A DNA stretch of 64,000 nucleotides from Isoetes taiwanensis (Eukaryota; Streptophyta; Lycopodiopsida; Isoetales; Isoetaceae). Position 1 is the first letter of the stretch; every line of letters begins with the position of its first letter. This document shows positions 22,657-34,499 of this stretch, one piece after another. Under the pieces are notes generated by a model. That model searched no databases. It had not been told where the DNA came from and saw only the letters and a program-made list of their open reading frames with translations. The DNA lies in assembly GCA_021234155.1 (NCBI GenBank), contig JAJEKV010000003.1, positions 16,970,386 through 17,034,385 on the forward strand. The letters run 5' to 3'. Made by a program: the position numbers and the translations under genes.

Positions 22657-25600
22657 ATGGCAGGCAAACGCCCTCCGCCTCACTACTATGATCGGGAGCT
22701 AGTTGTGGATTCTAATGTTAATGGTAGACACAACAAAAGGTATCGATGGCCGCCTTCACCTTCCACCCCTGCTCTTGATGAGACAATATTCCGGATTCTG
22801 TGCCCATCAAATAAAACAGGTAGTGTGATCGGGAAGGGTGGCAGTATTGTCAAGGCCCTTAGACAGGAAACTGGAGCTAAAATAAAAATTGAAGAATCTG
22901 TTGGGGGATCGGATGAGAGAGTTGTTATCGTATCTGCTCCTTCAGGAGAAAAGAGCAGGCACATTGAAGGAAAGGAGGAGGCTGCAAATGGGTGCGATGC
23001 TAATGAGCTGGAAACTTCTGAAAAAATGGTCACAGATGAGCGGGTTGGCAATGCCATGTCTGCTGCCCAGGATGCCCTTCTTAGAGTGCATGCACGGATA
23101 GTAGAAGAAGACGATGACCATGGTAACGAGGATGATAATGCGAGCGGAAAGATTACTACTAGGCTCTTGGTACCTAGCCATCAGGTGGGATGCTTGCTCG
23201 GAAAAAGAGGGAAGATCATAGAGCAGATGCGCGAGGACACGGGTGCACAGATTCGGATTCTTCCAAGAGACCAGCTACCTTCATGTGCCTTGCCCACGGA
23301 CGAAGTTGTACAGGTTCTTACGTCTTATGTTATTTAGATCTGCAAGCACCCTTATAACACTTTAATTGTAAACTTTTGCAGATTGTTGGAGAATTGTCAG
23401 TGGTAAAAAAGGCTCTACGAGTTGTTTCATCACGGTTACAAGAGAATCCACCTAAGGATCGGCCTCAAGCGAGATTTCAGCAAAGTCCTGCATATACGCC
23501 AGGAGGTTCAGCGGTTCCGTCACACGAGGAACACTACATAGCACAAGGTACTTTCAGAAATTAGGTGATTAGGTGCCTTTATAAGTCCTTTAGCATATTG
23601 GTGATTTGCATTGCGCAGCCCCAGTGCCGGTTCCAGTTTTATCAGAAGTTGGTGCCTTCCAGCCTGGTCGTCCAATAGCTCCAATGGACGAGGAGCTTAT
23701 TTTCCGTGTTCTTTGTCCAGCAGAGAAAATTGGGATAATCATGGGAAAGGGAGGAAGCATTATTCAGACTCTGCGCGAGGAGACAGGGGCCAAGATCAAG
23801 GTTGCTGATCCTGTACCAGGATCAGATGAACGAGTCATCATTGTCTCTGCATTGGAGGTGAAGTTCTTATTTTGAATGAATAGCAGGCAAATTTTCTTTC
23901 CAAAAGCACTTTTGCTTAAAGTATCAGGAAGATGATTTTTAAATTCTATGTCCTCTGTTGTAGTGCCCATTCTTAAACTTCTTCATTTGTTTGTAGTGTC
24001 CAGAAGATGATCTCTCGCCGGCCCAAGAGGCAGTATTTCATATTCAGGACAGACTGAAGGATATAGGTCCAGATCATGATGTTGTTATCACAAGATTACT
24101 AGTTCCATCGAACCATGTTGGATGCCTTCTTGGAAAAGGTGGAACTATAATTACAGAAATGCGCAAAATCACTCGGGCAAACATTCGTGTCTTGGCAAGG
24201 GATCAGTTACCAAAGTGTGCTTTAGAGGACGACGAGGTAGTCCAGGTTGGTACTTCTATTTCTCGACTAAAATAAATTTGAAATAGGAATATCTTGTTTT
24301 TAATATTGTAATGGCAATGGCATATTAGGAGGCTACGCGTGCAGACATGGGCATGTCCTTCCTTAAATTTTCTTCTTATTTGCTTAGAACACCTGGTTCC
24401 AAATGCTGATTGTTTTATAGACGTAGCGCCTCATAAATTTTATATAAACTTTATTTGCATATTTATGACCAAATAACACATAAGTATCTGCTTCTTTCCA
24501 CCTCCAATAACCAAACTTATATATTAAGATTTGGATTTGATGGTAACGCAGCAGCTGAGCTGCTATCATAGACATAGACGTTAAGCTCTATCCCTTACAT
24601 AGCTAGTTTATTTACATGATATCTATAATTTGCTATTATCAGGTCTTCTGGCTATGCAATTTTAAGTGAATGGCGAACGGGTCTTTTTTCCTTAGAGAGA
24701 TCCAGACATTATGTATGTCTATTTAATTCAACTGCACCCGGATGCATATGATGCAGCATTTTGTCGCATGTTGGTAGCAGCCTGTCATCTTATTCTGGTC
24801 ATAACTTTATGAATATGTGGACCTCCAGATTGTTGGTGATATAAGGGTTGCTCGGGATGCGCTTGTAAGGGTGACCTCGAGATTAAGAGCGAACCTCTAT
24901 CGTGAAAAGCCTTCTATTGAACCAGCCAGGTATTCGCAGCCATTGGGACTTCCAAGTTCCGACTTGCAAGGGCATGTTCCTGGCTCTCCCACCTATGGAG
25001 GAAGGCACGAATCAGCCTCTCCAGGAGGTTTGTCCCTTTATGTGCCAGGGTTTGGCCTGAAAGGTGGTAATGTTTCCCCCATTCGCAGTTCCAGTTCTCC
25101 TCCTCACAGTTGGTCTTTACAAGTATGCATCCCATCTCTCTTATTTCATATATGCACGATTAATATGCTATTGGCACAATGGTCATTAGCCAGTGTGTTG
25201 CTTATTTCCTGCATCTACATCAACAATTTTAAATTACTGTAATTTTGGCGTTCCAACATTTAATTTTGGTATTTGAAGCAAAAGGAAATGAAAGCTTTGT
25301 CCTCAGACAAGTCAGGCACTTACTGGAATTTAATAATAGGCATTTAATCTGAGTAATATTTTTCAGTGGTATGAGTATTAAGTATTTCAATTAGGTCTCA
25401 TTTATTTCAACTTCACTTCTGAACTTTTGCTACTCTTTTGTATATATTTACAGAGTAATTGTGGGAGAAATCGCTTTTTATCGTCTGGGCCGCTTGATCA
25501 GTCGGGTTTTGCAGATCTTGGCAAGTTAGTAGCTTTTCTATTCTAGTTTTGAGCTTATTGCAAGGTCCTGAATTTAGCTTAATATGGCTTTTTAAATTGG

Positions 25601-28600
25601 CAAGCCATGCATGTGATTTCCACTGGTCTCATCTCCTCAGCAATATTACCTAATATAACAAATTAGTGACTAACTAAATTTGAAATGGAAATGCTGATGG
25701 CAGAGAAAATGCTTTTATCATACTTAGGAAAGTACCAGAGGGCTTCTATGAGCTTGGAATTCGATGATCTAATTCTCAATTGCTAATTGTTTTGCTTGTG
25801 AGGATGAAACTGTAGCTGGCATCATTAATGACATACAACGATAGGCGTAGCTGAACATCCAGAATAGGATCGATAATTTGCCATTAAAAAAACAAGTCTG
25901 GTGTGGTTGGGCTATCCATGGAGAACAAGATTCTTGTGGTAAAGCTTAGGGACGATCTATGCATCGATTGGAATGCCAATGGAAAGGTCTTATGATAAAG
26001 CCATCAGCAAACATTTAAATATGAAACTTTCTCTTGGTCGGATCTGCTTGGCGTAAAGTCGTATTGAGATGGGACCCTGCTCATTGAAAAGCCTGAATAA
26101 CTGGCTATTCAGATCTTAAATTTGGATTTGAAAGAAAACATACGCCATCCAAGGGAGACTCATCTGGCCTTTCTTGTTTGCCCTCGAATGGCATAGCCCA
26201 TGCATATGTAATACTACAAAGGCTACTGATCTACTAGGTGAAATGGATGATAGTAGATGGACAGTTTAAAATGGACGGGTAGGAGGATGGCGCTAGGGTT
26301 AGGTCGCAACTAGGATGGCGGCCATCTCGTGCAGTAGATTTTCCTTCCCTTCTGCTGGAAGAGTGGTCGATGCTTGGCCACTGGCTCTCCATTCCTGTTG
26401 TTTCTTTGCAGAGTAAAGAGAACAGGGCTAAGTAAGTTTTTAATCTTGTGGTAACGGAGTTTATTTGGAGCTCGCCTTGGCTGCTGGAGAAGCTCTTCAG
26501 CCCAAGATTTATGGTCAGAAAAGCTACCTCACCTTTCCTTCTGCGATTAAACCAGAATGGGAAGCTGTGGAAAACCTCAAGCAGTGTGGTATGCCTTTTT
26601 CCCTTTCTTGATGTGTGTTCTTAGTCAGACTGCTCAGATTCAGGTTTAAGAGGTTATGCTGCATCCGTTGTAGCTTTGTAGATGGCTGCACTCACCGTAG
26701 TCAGGAAAGAAAGCTGCACTCACTGCAGCTTAGGGGACATATTCATTTTGCAGCACCCCCCTCCACGTCAGCAAAAACAATCCACGTCCCACAAAAAAAC
26801 AGAAAAAAACAGGAACAGAATCAACCTAGGAACCCCAAGCACCCCAAAATTCCAGCGGAAACAAGCAAATCTGGACCCAGAAACCCTAAAATCCGTCCAA
26901 AACAAGCAAATTCGATCTCCAAGCACCCTAAAATCCGTTTGAATAATTTAGATCCAACCCGAAACCTGTTTTTTCTTGAGGCGGACGTGGGCAGGACGTG
27001 GCATGCCCCGGGGGGGTGGGGGCTGTAAAACGAATACCACCCTAGCTTAGGAACTCAACGTACCCTGGTTTGGTTCTCATTTCGGGAAAGGTATGTCAGC
27101 ATCATCAGTTGGTTGAGTATTTTTCTATTCAAAACATGAAGCACATTTTCTTTCTGAACTTTTCTATTTAAAACATGAAGGACGTTTTCTTTCTTTCAAG
27201 TTCGTATGTTATTACATTGGGAACTAGTTGGGGCAAACGGGAGCTTAGATTTGTGGCAGTTTTATTACCTGCGTTCACTGCTGCTCCAGTGTGAGCTTTT
27301 GGACATGTCAAGGTTCTGTCTGCTACGGGGGGTACAGCAAGATGAGGATCATTCGGGGTCACTTAAGAGTGTGCAAAGGGTTCACCTCAAGCATGGTAGA
27401 CTTTAGCTGGAGCAATGCTTATTGTTGTGGAGAGCCTTGGTGACTTGTGCCAGCCCTGTTTTGTTCATGATTAGCCATGATTGTTGCTGATTTTTAGCAC
27501 CTGCAATTTGGAGGAAGGTCTCCTCTTCTTTTATGTTGGCCCTCTTCCATCCCAGCTGAAGAAGATGATATGGGATCTAGTAAAAGCATAGTGAAAGAAG
27601 GTCAGGAACAGGTAGGAGATCTAGTTGCCACTTGGGACGGGAGGGCTAAGTGTCATATAAGAGTTCCAAGGAAGACATAACCTCAGAAAGAAAGTGGGAG
27701 CAAGTGAAAGAGATGTGGACCACCCATTTGAGGAGGGCCTTAGAGACATATGTGTTGGAGAAGAAGGCGATGTCTTTGCACTTAGTACTCCTTGGAAAAG
27801 CGTAGTGCCCTCCTTGTAGTACCTTGATGCATGTGGGACTGGAGGTCCGAGTTAAACGCGCGGAAGGAAGCCTCTTTGCACTTGTTCCATCTATTTGTAT
27901 CTTTGGGGTGGAGCATTAGGTGGTGTCCTATCTTCAGTTTGTCATAAGATTTCCTGCTTCGAATGGTTGTTTTGGAATTATGCTTTTTTCTGCTCATGCA
28001 TTTGGGTTATACTGCAAAATTGCTCTATCTGATCCATTAAGGGGTCACTACATGTTAGAAAAATTTCTATCTGGTGACCATGTGCTTATAAATACCTATC
28101 AGGCTTATTGTGGAGCCTCTGATAAGGTCATGTTCCATTTTACTACTATAAATTAAAAATAGCTTGCCTTCCAAAAAAAGAGAGGGGATGATAGTAATGA
28201 CAAGTCACATTGCAAGGGTTTAGCTTAAATCAAGCAATGCAGGAAATAGAGGAAGCCTTTGTACTTGAAAGCAGTTATTCTAAATTGCATTTTGGAGACA
28301 CTTTAGGTATCTGATAATTGTGAGGGCTGTCAATTGGATGGAAAGTGCATCCTTCAGCGAGCTTATCACAGCATTTCTCAAAGTAAAAAGTAGGGCTTTC
28401 TTGGGGCTGTCCGAGGCGTGGCAGGACACCTTTTATCCCTTCTGGCCTTTGCTTGTTCTACAACGGTCCGTAATGTGGAGATAGAGCTTTAGGAAGATCT
28501 TTATTCCAATCATAATAGGAGGATAACTCGCAGTGTTGGTTTTCCACTTTATGGATGCTTTTTCTGTTCTCTTTGGATCGAAAAGATTAGACAGGTCTTT

Positions 28601-29514
28601 TTAAACACCTTTTCAAATGTCCTCTTCCTGTGAAGAATCATGTCTTCACAGATATGGTGGCAGCTACTGCAAGTTTGATTAAATGCTAAAGCATAAGCAT
28701 ACGTTATCTTTCTGTGAAGAACCTTAAATCATCATCCATTGCATGCATCCCTTTCTTACCCATTTTTTTGGTGGAAGGGTGGTAGGAAAATGTCATTGCT
28801 TCTGTTCTTGGGATATTTCTTGTGATGTGTCAGTCATGCTAGATGTCTCTTATAATTCCCTTCTGAGCATCTACTGATACTGAAATCTCTTATAGTTCTT
28901 CTCTGAGCATCTACTGATACTGGAAACCTGTGGATTGAGCAGATACGGTCTTGTGACAAATACTACAATTGAAGCACTTATTCCAGAGGCAGCTGTTGCT
29001 TCTATTGTAGGAAGGAATGGCAATCATCTTGTGCAGATTCGTGAGGTATTTAAATAGGGTACCTAAATAGAGGCAGATGCTTTGTCTTTTATGATGTCAC
29101 TACAACCATTCCTCCTTTGTTCTCTTGATATTCTTATTGTGTAAACTGTATTTGGATCCTTCTCTATGGCAGAGACTGGGTAATGTTAAAAACTTGCACT
29201 GTAAAAGTTTGAAGATGTTTTTTTATAAAATTATATGGTTTCTAACTTGAAAGAGGATGCATAAACTTTTATTGGCTGGTCTGGAACAATCAAGAAAGTA
29301 TGCTATGTAGCCGTTGTAGTTGTCTATGTAATGCAATCTTATTATTGCTCAAATCCTGGATTTTGGACTTTGGCAGTACTCTGGGGCCAGTGTAAGGTTG
29401 CTGGATTCATATACGGGGGCATCGGAGAGGATTGTCGAGATCTCTGGGACCCCGGAGCAAACAAATGCAGCAAAGAGTCTGCTGGAGGCGTTCATACTCA
29501 GTGGACAGTCCTAG
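22657..29514 (+). CDS. Five-KH-domain RNA-binding protein, 8 exons, 638 aa
   Basis: Exons by splice sites and frame: 22657-23313, 23382-23547, 23619-23857, 23997-24245, 24829-25122, 25454-25524, 28943-29045, 29377-29514. They sum to 1917 bases, exactly 639 codons including TAG, with phases that close at each junction. Five KH domains carry GXXG loops: GKGG near residue 60 (KH1), GKRG near 182 (KH2), GKGG near 318 (KH3), GKGG near 401 (KH4) and GRNG near 582 (KH5). An acidic linker (residues about 105-165) lies inside the KH1-KH2 region and a Ser/Pro/Gly-rich linker lies between KH4 and KH5. Start: ATG at 22657. Length and architecture match plant HEN4/RCF3-type KH proteins, which bind RNA in the nucleus and affect pre-mRNA processing. 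Which paralogue this is cannot be said. The sixth intron is long (3.4 kb). No frame damage is seen, so the gene looks functional. Confidence 0.93.
25525..28942 (+). other. Long sixth intron of the KH gene
   Basis: The donor is AA/GTTAGT and the acceptor TGAGCAG. At 3.4 kb it far exceeds the other introns (68 to 583 bp for most). It contains no recognisable gene. The stretch 26750-27025 has CCCCCCTCCACGTC near one end and GACGTGGCATGCCCC near the other, a weak hint of a small inverted-ended insertion. Open frames here are not supported. Confidence 0.6.
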
Positions 29515-30257
29515 GATGAAATGCAAATTGTTCTGGTATGTATAAGCTATTATGCATTTTTTTTTGCTGCAGTTAATGTGGATCTCTTGCTGTTCTACTT
29601 TGACGAGTGATTTACCTGCTTTTGGGACGAGCATCTGACTATGTTTACTTCAGTTTTACAAGCGTTAGATTTTAAGCATAGAAATTGGATTTTTTTGCAT
29701 TTAAGGCCTTTTCGATTTGCAGGCACATCACAGATAACTCGAGCAACAGTTTCTTTCTTTAGCAACAGTTCTGCTAAAGAAAGAAAACCTGGAGACAGTC
29801 AGGAGCAATCATAATTGTATTCTAATTCAGGAAGACTAAATAACCACCAAAGTGCCAGCACCTCAATAGCAATGTGAGTCAGCAAAGCATCATAGCTTAT
29901 CTGCGTCATTATTTGAAATGACACTCTTGTACAATCTCGTTATCTCAGGCAATACAAGCATAGTTCGATCAATTTAGGCTGTTGTGGTCCCAATTGTTCG
30001 TAAAAGCTTAGGTTGCACTTGCTTCGGCAGTCTATTGGCAGAAGTACAAAAATTCTTATTAAAAGGATTTTCACCCAGACGACGTCAATGTTTATAGTAC
30101 TCGCTTCAATCCCTCATAGCTCCGTGTTTAAAGAAATGCAACGAGTTTGATGATGCCTTTGTATCTAATTTGAGTATTGCAATGTTCATGCATGAGCTAC
30201 CACAAGAGATTTGCGCACCAAATATTTATGTGTAATCCTTGTGATTAATCGGCTAAG
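29515..30257. other. 3' flank of the KH gene
   Basis: The 3' UTR and downstream DNA of the KH gene. No clear AATAAA signal was pinned down and no coding region is supported. Confidence 0.4.
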
Positions 30258-30420
30258 CGGTAATTACACCTTGGCCCTTCGAGGTAATTACACCTTGGCC
30301 CTTGGAGCATTATAGGTCGACATAAATTATATAGGTCATGTAAAACGCGAGACATGTAAAACATTGTCTTGTGTTTTACATGACATATAACACTCGGAGG
30401 GCGAGGGTGTTATGTCCTAA
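30258..30420. mobile_element. MITE-like element
   Basis: The left end TAATTACACCTTGGCCCTT and the reverse complement of the right end (CTCGGAGGGCGAGGGTGTTA) match imperfectly over about 23 bases. The left end is directly duplicated (GGTAATTACACCTTGGCCCT twice, 30258-30303). The centre holds an 11-bp hairpin, CATGTAAAACA...TGTTTTACATG (30353-30382). Small size, inverted ends and no coding fit a non-autonomous DNA element. Confidence 0.5.
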
Positions 30421-30532
30421 AATACAGGGGGAAACACATGGAGATATATACTATGAGAGGAAGCTAAGGGAGCCTCATCACAAGGTGGACTAACAACTGA
30501 AGCCAACATCGTTGAATATGTATCATTACAGA

Positions 30533-30655
30533 AGGATCAGGAGTAGGAATGGCAACCAAGGGGTAACAGTTTTAGAAGTAGGACCACAAGGAGGATCAGG
30601 AGTAGGAATGGCAACCAAGGGGTAACAATTTTAGAAGTAGGATCACAAGGAGGCG
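30533..30655. repeat. Two-unit tandem repeat of about 59 bp
   Basis: AGGATCAGGAGTAGGAATGG begins units at 30533 and 30592, each running through CAACCAAGGGGTAACA to a GGA(C/T)CACAAGGAGG end. It lies just outside the truncated LTR. Confidence 0.75.
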
Positions 30656-30749
30656 GAGAGGATTGAGAAGATGTTGAAGGAGGAGTAACAGGACCAAGAG
30701 GTTGAGAGCAGGCCAGTGCAGAAGAAAAGAGATGACACTTGGGAAACAT

Positions 30750-32573
30750 TGACATGTCATCCCATATTGCCACGTCATCCTCCATTTGCCAACTCACCAT
30801 GCCAACTTGCCACTTCATCATATTTTTGCCCCATTTTGAGTTAAAAAGCCAAATATTCATTTTGCAAAAAAGATTCCTCCATGTCATAGAGCCTCAAAAA
30901 AGATTTCATGTGCAAAAAAGAATTTTCAAAAAAGACCTCATATTGACCTTCATTTTAAAGTTCTTGGGAATCGTGTCAAGGTTCAAGAAATAAAAAAAAT
31001 TTCCTATCCCCCTCCGGCCGAGTCACTCATCCCATCAAGTCTCTCCCCGCCACGTGGTGCCTCCAGGCATGTGAGCTGGCAACGGCCCAGACATCACGTG
31101 GAGACAACACATTAATCTTGATAATATACGTCAGATTAATCCTTATATACCCAAGCTGCCAGGACCTGAAATGCCTGTGGGATATTTGGCTTCAAAATCT
31201 CAAGAACCCTAAAACTCTGTCAGGCCAAGATCCAGATTTTCTCAGCAAATTAACCACCTAATCATTGCCAAACACTCCCAAATTGAGCTTACACATGCCA
31301 AGAACACTCAAATTAAAGGAAAAGACAAAGAATTCAGTTGATTTTGCCAACAACGAGCCGGAATAGAGCATTTTGAGAAGGGGAATTGTTCACAGAGAAA
31401 CTTTGAGGGCTTTCGGCGCAAGAATACATCACGACTGCTAATTTTGAGACCGATTTTGAAAGATTATTGCTTGAATCTGCCTTCCAAGCTTCAGGATCTA
31501 TGGATTACCTGATGCTACCTTCATATTTGCTATTTTGAAGATTGAAGAGCTGGGAATCTGTCTTATGATTGTGTGACTTGGAAATGAATGAAAATTCGAC
31601 CCTTGGTGACATATCAGAGTTTAATTCACTCTCTACTTTCTAAGCAAGGTAAAATAATAAGGTAAAAACGAAAATTGAAGGTAAAATCGTTCATCTAAAG
31701 CTTACTATGAATTAGATCTCATCATATTTTGCTCTACAGATTTAAATTCCACATCATAACTAGATTAAGTTGCATTCAGAGTAAATCAGTACACATATTC
31801 AAGAGGTTTAATGTTTGCAAATAGATCAAGTGCATTTACAAGAGAATAGTTCATCTAAACAAGAGCACAAGAGCTGGAAAAAGCATAAAAAGAGCATTCT
31901 TATCTTGCCTATTTACAGTAATCTTGCCTATTTTTGCATTTCTCTCGTCAAAAAATTGCATTCTCAAGTATTTTTGATCAAACAAGCAGTCCTCCCTGGT
32001 TTGCAGACCATAAAAGATTGTAGAGTACATTCAAAGATCAGAAAAGACCATCAAGGAATCAATTTGCCAAACTCTGCTTGCTGTTTTCTTACTGTATCAG
32101 TCAGTCTGACCAAAACTTGAATTTCAAGGTTTTTCTGCATCCGTTTTTGCAAAAAGAGAGTTTGATCCTTGTGTGCAGACATATCAGAGAGAGATTAAAG
32201 CATCAGAACTCAAAAAGAACTCTTATCATTCAATCTGCAAAAAATTGCTCTCTGCCAGGGATATTGACTTATTTTTTACCCAGTCAGAAGTGCATATTTG
32301 AGTGATCTGTGCTATTCTTTCGGCATCTGACTTTTGGCCTAGCATTCCTCAAGACTTTAAGTGGTTGTGACATTTGAAATCATGATTAGATCTTTCTTTG
32401 CTTGCAAATGGCATCATTTTTTCTGAGGCGGTCTTTTTTCTGATTTGGGAAAGCAGTTCTAAACTTGTGTTCAGGCTTTATTCTTGGAATTTTCTCTCAC
32501 AGAGTGGTTCCCTTAAGCAACCTGGAGGTTCTAAACCATTGAGGTTGAAAGTTTTCTGGGAACGCCTTCAATA
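30750..32573 (+). repeat. 5' LTR of the plus-strand family G element, truncated
   Basis: Similar to 38715-40257 from CATCCCATATTGCCAC onward. The sequence before 30750 is unrelated to the LTR start seen at 37825. It ends ...CCTTCAATA, where the other copies end ...TTCAACA or GTCAACA. Confidence 0.8.
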
Positions 32574-32576
32574 TTT

Positions 32577-32593
32577 TGGAGGTCCTACCGAGA
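32577..32593 (+). other. Primer binding site (tRNA-Gln type)
   Basis: TGGAGGTCCTACCGAGA stands three bases after the LTR end and is complementary to the 3' end expected of a eukaryotic tRNA-Gln (…CGGTAGGACCTCCA). The third copy at 63955 has TGGAGGTTCTATCGAGA in the same place. Confidence 0.65.
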
Positions 32594-32615
32594 CCATTAC
32601 CTGGAATTTGAACTC

Positions 32616-33430
32616 ATGGCTCCCAGACGAAACAATGAAACTTCTGAGCATGCTGAAGCACAAGAGAATCATGAGACCTCTGCTACAGTACCAGGAGTGA
32701 GTATACAAGCAAATGTGGGTATGCCTTGCCACTATTTTGAGTTGAACATGCCAATTCCTGCTCCCACATTTGATCCAAGCATGAATGCCAATAACTTTCT
32801 TAAAACTTTTGAGGAATACTATCAGGAATATAGACACAAAAAAGGATGTAAGTTTTCTGAATTCAAGAAATCTGTCAAAAATGATGAACTAAGCGCATGG
32901 TTGGAATATGTTATGAGTCTAGGAGCTAATTCATGGGATGAAATAGTTAAGAAATTCTTGGCAAGGTTTGGTAAGCCTCTTGATCCTCAAGATTTGATCT
33001 TTGAGTTGCAAACCTTTCACATTAAACATGGTGAAGTGTATTGTGTCAAATCCCTCTTGCTTTTGAATCTTGAGCATTTTCCTGTGTATTTTTGGTCTGC
33101 TGCTCAAACCTGATAAATGACGCTACAAGGTGTAAAGTGTGATTAGGTAATTGATTGACTTGACATTTGACAAGATAAAGATTGAATCTTTGCTACATAC
33201 TGATGCACACTAAAGCTTTTACAAAGGCCACTGAAATTGTTGATATGATTTCCTATCTCCCTGATGATGTGCACTCACCTCATGATCCTTTCTTTCCAGA
33301 TTATGAACAGGAGTATATGGGACCTAGGCCTGTGCCAGTCTATGCTGTTCAAAAGGAAAAGAAGAAATAAAAAATGGAGGATGCAGAAGGTCCTGTAGCT
33401 GATGTCAGAGCAGAGATAACCAAGGTGTCT
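32616..33430 (+). pseudogene. gag of family G (plus copy), with an internal inversion
   Basis: It opens MAPRRNNETSE, 43 bases from the start of the primer site, and reads about 140 codons of gag (WLEYVMSLGANSWDEIVKKF and so on), which matches the minus-strand copy. From about 33037 to 33211 the frame collapses because the segment is inverted relative to the other copy. Gag reading resumes at about 33212 (KAFTKATEIVDMISYLPDDVH) and runs on through 33370 and, after a frameshift, toward the zinc-knuckle region. Only the first CCHC-like motif survives (CAHCSRNTH, cut by a deletion). Gag would form the virus-like particle. Confidence 0.8.
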
Positions 33431-33435
33431 GAAGC

Positions 33436-34305
33436 TTGGTTGAAGTTACAAAGCAACTTCAAGAAATGAAGAGTTCCACACCCGAGAAGAGAATATACCC
33501 TCCATGTGCTCATTGCTCAAGAAATACTCACTGCAATGTGCCAATTGATATGGAAGGAATTGTTGTGGCCGCTAATTTTGTGATTGTTGCATTTGAAGGA
33601 ATAGATGATAAATCTGACATCTATGATCTGCTCTTGGGAAGGAAATGGCTGTCAATAGTGGATGCAAGACCTTTATGGTCAAGAGGAGAATGTACCATAT
33701 CAAATGGCAGAAAAAAGATAACACTCTACAATAAGGTGGGGGAATTTGAAGCTCTAAATTTCGCTGAAGAAGATATCTTGGTGCCAAATCCTTGTGGAGA
33801 ATATGAGCTTGCTGCATCTGAGCAAGCACCAGAGCCAAAACTTTCTATTGAGGTAAATTTGTCAAAAAGAGAAAGCTTTGCTTATTTATGGTTCGATGGT
33901 GGTGTTTCAAAAAGATTGAGTGTAGCCTCCTCTGCTACAATTCTCAAGGATTCCTCAAATAGGTTGCTTGCCAAGGTAGGGAGAATTTTTCCTAACATTA
34001 CTTCAAACATGGCAGAATATAGGGCATTGATAGCGGGACTTCAAGAAGCCAAGAATCTAGGTATGAATAACATTGTCATTTTTGGAGATTCACAAGTTGT
34101 TTGCAGACAGGTGTTGGGGGAGTATCAAGCAAAAAATGAAAATATGATCCTACTAAGAGACAAAGCTTTAGAAGAATTGGCAAACTTTGAGTCTTGGAAA
34201 TTATTCCATGTGCCAAGAGAGCAAAATGGTGAGGCAGATGCATTGTGTAGAAGTGTTCTACTTGAACATTTGGCTAAGGGAGTGCAATCTAAGAGGAAGA
34301 TTTGA
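33436..34305 (+). pseudogene. Protease remnant fused to an RNase H-like domain (upstream of RT)
   Basis: An uninterrupted frame of about 289 codons. The first part joins the end of a gag zinc knuckle directly to the C-terminal half of a retroviral-type aspartic protease (LLLGRKWLSIVDARP). A deletion of roughly 0.7 kb, relative to the minus copy, removed two knuckles and the protease active site. From about residue 150 comes an RNase H fold: WFDGG (first Asp), NMAEYRALIAGL (Glu), IFGDSQVVC (Asp) and EQNGEADALCR (last Asp). All four acidic residues are present. This RNase H type resembles the archaeal-like aRNH of Tat-lineage gypsy elements. Its position before RT is notable. Confidence 0.8.
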
Positions 34306-34499
34306 AAAAAGATGACTTGCAACAACTTTATCCTATCTTGATAATTAATGCACGCGAATAAAAGCAGGTAAAAGAGGTAAAAATTAATAAACAGGGACAA
34401 GATAGGACTTTATATGTTGGAGATTTATTCAAAGAGGAAGATGAATCTTTTGTTACTAAATTCTTTGATGAATGAAAAAGATGTATTTGCTTAGGATTA

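Noticed and set aside
22686-23057. Minus-strand frame over KH exon 1
   Set aside because: Shadow of the KH coding exon.
26615-27028. 137-codon frame in the KH gene intron
   Set aside because: Lys/Pro/Gln-rich low-complexity translation of A/C-rich DNA, with no start context and no domain.
30537-30887. Minus-strand frame of 116 codons with Leu-rich repeats
   Set aside because: It spans a tandem repeat and the edge of an LTR. The homologous LTR stretch at 38674 encodes something else in frame terms.
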